A DNA stretch of 46,502 nucleotides from a bacterium (GTDB lineage Bacteria; JAJRZV01), in NCBI GenBank assembly GCA_024275095.1, contig JAJRZV010000102.1, positions 1 through 46,502 on the forward strand. The letters run 5' to 3'. A program made the position numbers and the translations under genes. The notes beneath the pieces were generated by a model. The model made no database searches and had not been told where the DNA came from. It saw nothing but the letters and a program-made list of their open reading frames with translations. This document shows, piece after piece, positions 42,195 through 46,502 of this stretch. Each line of letters starts with the position of its first letter. Within the stretch, counting starts at the first letter, position 1.

Positions 42195-43790
42195 TCAGAT
42201 GTACGCAGGATCAGTGTATGCACCATAGACCTCTTTAAGCGTTTCAATGATTTCTCCTTCTGTCACGTAGTTTCTTACACAATCAAGTATATATGGAATG
42301 AGATTCTTATCTTCTTCTGCGGCCCGACGCAGACTGCGTAGACATCGCGATACAGCGGTATCGTTTCTTTCTCTTTTTACCTGATTGAGCCGCGCTACCT
42401 GCTGTTTTTCTACTTCAGGATCAATGCGTAAAATCGGTATGGATCTGTCTTCGTCTATAACGTATTTGTTAACCCCAACGATGGTCCTTTCCCCCCGCTC
42501 AAATTCCAGTTGCTGTTTGTAGGCAGCATCGGATATTTCCTTTTGAGGATAGCCGTCTTCAATAGCAGCGAGCATCCCTCCCATGTTTTCGATTTTTTCG
42601 ATGTACTGCCATGCCTTTTCTTCCATTTCACTGGTGAGCTTTTCCACAAAATATGAACCACCCAGCGGATCTACAACATCTGCCACTCCGGATTCTTCTG
42701 CCAGGATTTGCTGAGTTCGCAGCGCCACGCGTACAGCTTCCTCGGTGGGCAGGGCGTAGGTTTCATCCATGGAGTTGGTATGTAGTGACTGGGTGCCACC
42801 AAGCACTGCAGCAAGAGCCTGGATGGTTACTCGCACAATATTATTCATTGGTTGCTGGGCCGTGAGGGTGCACCCGGCTGTTTGGGTGTGGAACCTGAGC
42901 CACATACTTCTTTCTTTTTTCGCTCCAAATTTTTCTTTCATAATTCTGGCCCACATTCTGCGGGCGGCCCGGAATTTCGCTATTTCTTCAAAAAAATTAT
43001 TGTGACAGTCGAAGAAAAAGCTCAGTCGCGGAGCAAATTCGTCAACGTCCAGTCCCCGACGGATTCCTTGTCTTACGTATTCAATCCCATCTGCGAGTGT
43101 AAAAGCCAGCTCCTGCACGGCTGTAGCACCTGCTTCCCGGATGTGGTAACCGCTGATGGAGATGGTGTTCCACTTGGGGAGATGCTTGGTGCAAAATTCC
43201 ACGATGTCTATAACAATTTTTACCGATGGCTCCGGAGGAAATATCCAGGATTTCTGAGCAATGAACTCTTTAAGCATGTCATTTTGTGTGGTACCCCCGA
43301 TGCAGTCATAAGGAACACCCTGCTTTTCGGCTGCTGCCACGTAAAGTGCCAGCAGGACGGCAGCCGGCCCGTTAATCGTCATGCTTGTGGTGATTGCGCC
43401 CATATCAATACCGTCAAAGATAATTTCCATGTCCCGGAGAGTATCCACTGCCACCCCGCACTTGCCGACCTCTCCACTGGCAAGGGGAGAGTCCGAGTCC
43501 ACACCCATGAGCGTTGGCATATCGAAGGCCATGGAAAGGCCTGTCTGGCCGTTTTCCAGCAGATACTTATACCGACGGTTTGTGTCCTCAGGTGTTCCAA
43601 AGCCGCTGAACTGTCTCATTGTCCAGAGGCGTCCCCTGTACATATTGGAATGAATGCCTCGAGTAAAGGGGAAACGCCCGGGAGCGTTGAGGTCTTTCTC
43701 GTAGTCCAGGTCGGCCACATCTTCAGGACTGTAGTGCTCTTTCAGTGGAATCCAGGAAAGGGTGGTGAAAACCTTTTTTCGTTCACTCAT
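42195..43790 (-). CDS. Acyl-CoA mutase large subunit (methylmalonyl-CoA mutase family)
   Basis: The 531-residue catalytic TIM-barrel subunit of an adenosylcobalamin-dependent acyl-CoA mutase has [84 protein letters not shown] (His216) and [46 protein letters not shown]. The usual annotation would be methylmalonyl-CoA mutase. However, Phe61 stands where methylmalonyl-CoA mutase has Tyr89, and Lys191 where it has the carboxylate-binding Arg207 (P. shermanii numbering). Phe at the first position is the isobutyryl-CoA mutase state; Lys at the second matches neither family as I know them. No epimerase or MeaB chaperone gene lies in the window. It is the first gene of a seven-gene operon. Confidence 0.92.
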   Translation of the reverse strand: MSERKKVFTTLSWIPLKEHYSPEDVADLDYEKDLNAPGRFPFTRGIHSNMYRGRLWTMRQFSGFGTPEDTNRRYKYLLENGQTGLSMAFDMPTLMGVDSDSPLASGEVGKCGVAVDTLRDMEIIFDGIDMGAITTSMTINGPAAVLLALYVAAAEKQGVPYDCIGGTTQNDMLKEFIAQKSWIFPPEPSVKIVIDIVEFCTKHLPKWNTISISGYHIREAGATAVQELAFTLADGIEYVRQGIRRGLDVDEFAPRLSFFFDCHNNFFEEIAKFRAARRMWARIMKEKFGAKKERSMWLRFHTQTAGCTLTAQQPMNNIVRVTIQALAAVLGGTQSLHTNSMDETYALPTEEAVRVALRTQQILAEESGVADVVDPLGGSYFVEKLTSEMEEKAWQYIEKIENMGGMLAAIEDGYPQKEISDAAYKQQLEFERGERTIVGVNKYVIDEDRSIPILRIDPEVEKQQVARLNQVKRERNDTAVSRCLRSLRRAAEEDKNLIPYILDCVRNYVTEGEIIETLKEVYGAYTDPAYI

Positions 43791-43916
43791 GCCACCACTC
43801 CTCGTGATTTTTACAGATTTTCTAAATAAATATTAACCCAACGGTCGACGAAATGGCCACGATTGTGTGCAATGAGGTGAATTTTATGATTGCAGGAGAT
43901 ATAAATGTTTTATGCC

Positions 43917-44759
43917 TTATTCAGCCTTCCCGGAAATGTCCACCAGTTCTTTAATGTTGAGAGTGATTTCAAGCTGATACTTTTTCCCTGTATCTGAAAG
44001 CGAAAAAATAATGGGCAGTGAAAGTGAGCCATCTGGCAGGATGCTGGGAGGCCCGGTGTCTTCTATAACAGCACGGGTGTTGGAAGAGGCCTGAGCCTTG
44101 GCTGCTGAAGTTGTATTATTCCGCTGGGCAGCCGCTTCTTCGCGTCTCATCTGTCTGACACGCTCTTCAAGGTCTTTGGCAGTGCGAAGCTTCTGTACGA
44201 CCAGTTTTGTGATACTGGTGAGGGTTTCAAGTACGCCCACTCCTTTTGTTGCAATGGCTTCAAAATACGGTACCCTGTTCTGATTCAGATGGTTGTTGAG
44301 TACATCCACGGGCAGCGCATTGTCCAGGTCGCGTTTGTTGTACTGAAATACGTGTGGAATTTTATCCAGCGAGAGCTTGTGGAAACCGAGGTTTTTATGA
44401 AGGTCCTTGAGACTGTCTATGTTTTCCTGAAGTTTATCCTCGGCTGAATCCGCCACGAACACCACGCCGTCAACGTTTTTCAATACGAGACGTCGGGTCG
44501 CACTGTAAAAGATCTGTCCCGGTACTGTATAAAGCTGGAAGCGAATACGCAGTCCCTTGATTTCTCCCAGCTCTATGGGGAGAAAATCGAAAAACAGAGT
44601 ACGCTCTGTTTGTGTGGAGAGCGTCATAAGTTTCCCTTTGTGTTCTGGTTTCAGCTTGCGATATATAAACTGAATGTTTGTTGTTTTGCCCGAGAGAGCC
44701 GGCCCGTAATATACAATTTTTGCATTAACTTCTTTAGCCTTTTCATTAATAAGCGCCAT
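43917..44759 (-). CDS. mglA: MglA-family small GTPase with a C-terminal extension
   Basis: The 280-residue Ras-like GTPase has the MglA P-loop YYGPALSGKTTNIQFIYRKL (G19-T27), TLFFDFLPIELGEIKGLRIRFQLYTVPGQIFYSATRRLVLKNVDGVVFVADS and the base-recognition NKRD. MglA sets the leading pole for motility and polar organelles in Myxococcus and relatives. A typical MglA is about 195 residues. Here a coiled segment (AKDLEERVRQMRREEAAAQ), a Ser/Ala linker and about 55 residues ending NIKELVDISGKAE are added. It lies four bases after the upstream repeat-protein gene. An MglB partner (GAP) is not visible in the window. Confidence 0.92.
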   Translation of the reverse strand: MALINEKAKEVNAKIVYYGPALSGKTTNIQFIYRKLKPEHKGKLMTLSTQTERTLFFDFLPIELGEIKGLRIRFQLYTVPGQIFYSATRRLVLKNVDGVVFVADSAEDKLQENIDSLKDLHKNLGFHKLSLDKIPHVFQYNKRDLDNALPVDVLNNHLNQNRVPYFEAIATKGVGVLETLTSITKLVVQKLRTAKDLEERVRQMRREEAAAQRNNTTSAAKAQASSNTRAVIEDTGPPSILPDGSLSLPIIFSLSDTGKKYQLEITLNIKELVDISGKAE

Positions 44760-44762
44760 TTT

Positions 44763-45872
44763 TCACGCCTTCCTGGATTTTTTTTGTTCTTTCTGTTGAA
44801 GGATCTTTTTTGCCTGGTTAAGTACAGCAGAAGGGAGATTACGATTTTTCTTCACGCTTTTCAAATCTTTTTCCATCAGTGTGGGCAGTAATTTCATGGA
44901 GATGTGAATGGGTGTTTTTGGATTGTTAACAAGGGCAAGTTTGATACTGTAGCTTTTGACCCATTTTTTGTTGGAAGCAATGTACTGGAGCACTTCCGGA
45001 ATCACACTTCGCGAAGCAGCAATGGAAACAATTTCGTCTTCACGGAGCCGCGGATTGCGCAGTACTGAAAGTGCCACGATCTTGTTGGAGTCCTTGATAA
45101 GGATGGAGCGTGCATCTTCGCCACCTGTTTCTGCAAGTCTTATTTTCTCAGGCATGCTCATACGCAGCAAGCGTTTGTATATTGGTTCGTCTTTTTCCTT
45201 GGGTTTGGCTTCCGGTTTCTTTACAGTACCTGGCGCAGATTCCTTCTTTTGCGGAGGTAATTCTTCAACCTCCACCTCTTCAGCGACATCTGTTACTTCT
45301 ACATCCATGGTAGCAGGTTCTGGTGCAGCACCGGCTTCGACTTCTTTTTCTGGTTCTTCAGCAGGTACGGGTTGAACGGATATCCCTGTTAATTCACATA
45401 TGTAGTCTTTGACATGTTGAGGTGTTCCTGGTGCGTGCAGAATAAGCTGTGCAAGCTGAGAATCCTGGAGCACATCCCTTTGGCGTTTTGAAACTGCCTC
45501 CAGCAGGCCCGGAGAATGACCGTATCGCAGTACCGCCATGCGAAGCCCTGATGTGCTCAACATTCCCCGAGCGACGGCCTCTTCCACCACATCCGCCGGA
45601 GGAACCTTCAGCTTGATAAGCATCTCCATAATTTCATTCCCTAAGGATTGCAGGTACTTTTTCCACTCTTCTCTTTTTATGGAGGAGAGGCCTGCTAACG
45701 CTTTTTTTCTTACATTTTCATCAGGGTCACTCGATGCGAGTAACGCTCTTATCCCTGTAATTTCCGTAAAAGTTCCGGGCACCAGTCCATCCGCGGCCAT
45801 CAGGCGCGCTCTGAGGGGAGCGGATGGTTCAACAAATTTACCGAATCGTGTTTTTATTTCTTTCAGCTTCAC
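44763..45872 (-). CDS. Helical-repeat protein co-transcribed with mglA
   Basis: The 369-residue soluble protein has three parts. The N-terminal 165 residues are helical, with HEAT-like units (RALLASSDPDENVRKKALAGLSSIKREEW). An acidic, Pro/Glu/Val-rich linker follows (about 170-235). The C-terminal block of 130 residues is made of LRxxxxxR-type helical repeats (MSMPEKIRLAETGGEDARSILIKDSNKIVALSVLRNPRLREDEIVSIAASRSVIPEVLQYIASNKKW). I know similar C-terminal blocks from uncharacterised Deltaproteobacterial proteins. The start is GTG. Tight spacing with mglA suggests a scaffold or effector of the GTPase; that is inference. Confidence 0.78.
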   Translation of the reverse strand: MKLKEIKTRFGKFVEPSAPLRARLMAADGLVPGTFTEITGIRALLASSDPDENVRKKALAGLSSIKREEWKKYLQSLGNEIMEMLIKLKVPPADVVEEAVARGMLSTSGLRMAVLRYGHSPGLLEAVSKRQRDVLQDSQLAQLILHAPGTPQHVKDYICELTGISVQPVPAEEPEKEVEAGAAPEPATMDVEVTDVAEEVEVEELPPQKKESAPGTVKKPEAKPKEKDEPIYKRLLRMSMPEKIRLAETGGEDARSILIKDSNKIVALSVLRNPRLREDEIVSIAASRSVIPEVLQYIASNKKWVKSYSIKLALVNNPKTPIHISMKLLPTLMEKDLKSVKKNRNLPSAVLNQAKKILQQKEQKKSRKA

Positions 45873-45898
45873 CGCGTTGCTGTTGTGTTTTTTACCTT

Positions 45899-46502
45899 TT
45901 AAAGATTTTTTACCTTCCCGCTGAAACCCTTGGACTTAAAAGTTCTAAGTGCTTTTAGAGCCTCATTACGGGTAATGAATTTTCCAGCTTCAATGGTATA
46001 GGTTGTTTCCGTTTTTGTCTTCACATCAATCCGCGTGTTGAAACCCTTTGCCTTCAATTTGTTTTTAAAAGCAGTTGCATCTGCCAGTGATTTAAATGAA
46101 CGAAGTATGATAACGTATTTACCACCTGATTTTTTCACCTGTGCGCCTTTTACACCACCCACAAGTTCTACCTTGAGCTTGGCTGCATTGGCCCTTCCCA
46201 TGCTGGGAAATGTCTCGGCAAGAAGCACCGAAAATTCCTCTTTCTTTACTGTCGCTGTTTTCACCTTTGTTTTAAGACCGAGGGATTTTGCAATATTAAG
46301 CACCCTGTTTTCCGCAGTTCCCCCTTTAACCGGACCTATTGTCAGGGTGAATTTAGGAGTCGGGGGAGATGCAGGTCGGGGTTTCGGTGCTGGTGCAGAG
46401 GCCACCTTTTGCGGCTTGGGTTGTGGAAGAGCAGGTTTTTTCTCAACCTGAGGTGGTGGAGAGGCCTGTGGTTGGGGCATTTCTGCCTTTGCCGTTTTCT
46501 GA
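45899..46502 (-). CDS. SPOR-domain protein, 5' end beyond the window
   Basis: The frame stays open to the window edge, so the ATG at 46480 is probably internal and the N terminus (perhaps a membrane anchor) is missing. The visible part has a Pro/Ala/Lys-rich linker (PQPQASPPPQVEKKPALPQPKPQK) and then two related SPOR-like units: FTLTIGPVKGGTAENRVLNIAKSLGLKTKV..., and YVIILRSFKSLADATAFKNKLKAKGFNTRI with a following YTIEAGKFITRNEALKALRTFKSKGFSGKV. SPOR domains bind denuded glycan strands at the division septum. The gene lies 26 bases before the repeat-protein gene and appears to lead into the mglA operon. Confidence 0.85.
   Translation of the reverse strand, partial: QKTAKAEMPQPQASPPPQVEKKPALPQPKPQKVASAPAPKPRPASPPTPKFTLTIGPVKGGTAENRVLNIAKSLGLKTKVKTATVKKEEFSVLLAETFPSMGRANAAKLKVELVGGVKGAQVKKSGGKYVIILRSFKSLADATAFKNKLKAKGFNTRIDVKTKTETTYTIEAGKFITRNEALKALRTFKSKGFSGKVKNL

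Noticed and set aside
42852-43829. 325-codon plus-strand open frame
   Set aside because: It is antisense to the mutase large subunit, has no recognisable protein pattern, and arises from the codon bias of the real gene.
43791-43916. Possible cobalamin riboswitch before the B12-mutase operon
   Set aside because: The gap is only 126 bases and lacks a recognisable B12-box core, so it is too short for the riboswitch.

Overview
The window looks like chromosomal DNA of an anaerobic, Deltaproteobacteria-like bacterium (Desulfobacterota or Myxococcota in the broad sense). This is an inference from gene content: the order thrS-infC-rpmI-rplT-pheS-pheT-ihfA-merR, a surE-pcm-yqaA-nlpD block, an MglA-type polarity GTPase in an operon, a FadN-type beta-oxidation enzyme, a split B12-dependent acyl-CoA mutase and several Fe-S proteins. 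No rRNA gene, CRISPR array, prophage or intact mobile element was seen.

Layout. 1-5000: a broken IS256-family transposase, then a 1323-residue lipoprotein made of about eleven Ig-like repeats. 5000-5845: non-coding DNA rich in palindromic dispersed repeats; a related cluster lies at 36385-36620. 5846-9100: a DUF4124-like secreted protein and an amino-acid permease fused to two universal-stress domains. 9100-12730: nlpD, yqaA, pcm and surE on the minus strand with a METTL5-like methylase inserted on the plus strand, then a tRNA-Pro with the unusual anticodon AGG. 12820-20182: the translation operon (thrS to merR) headed by tRNA-Val(CAC). 20332-24184: divIVA-DUF167-fmdB-zinc ribbon-folD-unknown-gcvT. 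The DUF167 gene has no ATG, GTG or TTG start and appears to begin at CTG. 24280-30781: a beta-barrel protein, then plus-strand genes for an alpha/beta hydrolase, an AlkP-superfamily phosphodiesterase, APS kinase, an orphan TRAP-type binding protein, an amidohydrolase and a ZIP transporter.

30782-34640 is a fatty-acid beta-oxidation operon (fadN-type bifunctional enzyme plus thiolase) preceded by an 18-bp dyad resembling TetR-type FadR operators and closed by a clear terminator. 34660-36383 is a two-gene cassette (Fe-S protein plus YwiC-like membrane protein) under a well-defined promoter whose -10 and start region carry two tandem 13-bp palindromes. 36790-38848 holds an MBL-fold hydrolase convergent with a DUF362 Fe-S protein. 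43790 to 37763 (minus) is one tight seven-gene operon: acyl-CoA mutase large subunit, B12-binding subunit, ABC ATPase, ABC permease, endonuclease III-like glycosylase, cobalamin adenosyltransferase, DUF362 protein. CobO would make the adenosylcobalamin that the mutase needs. 46502-43917 is a SPOR protein, a repeat protein and an extended MglA GTPase, a likely cell-polarity module.

The observations I would check first are the mutase active-site substitutions, the METTL5-like gene, tRNA-Pro(AGG), the uncharacterised gene between folD and gcvT, the double-palindrome operator and the palindromic repeat family.
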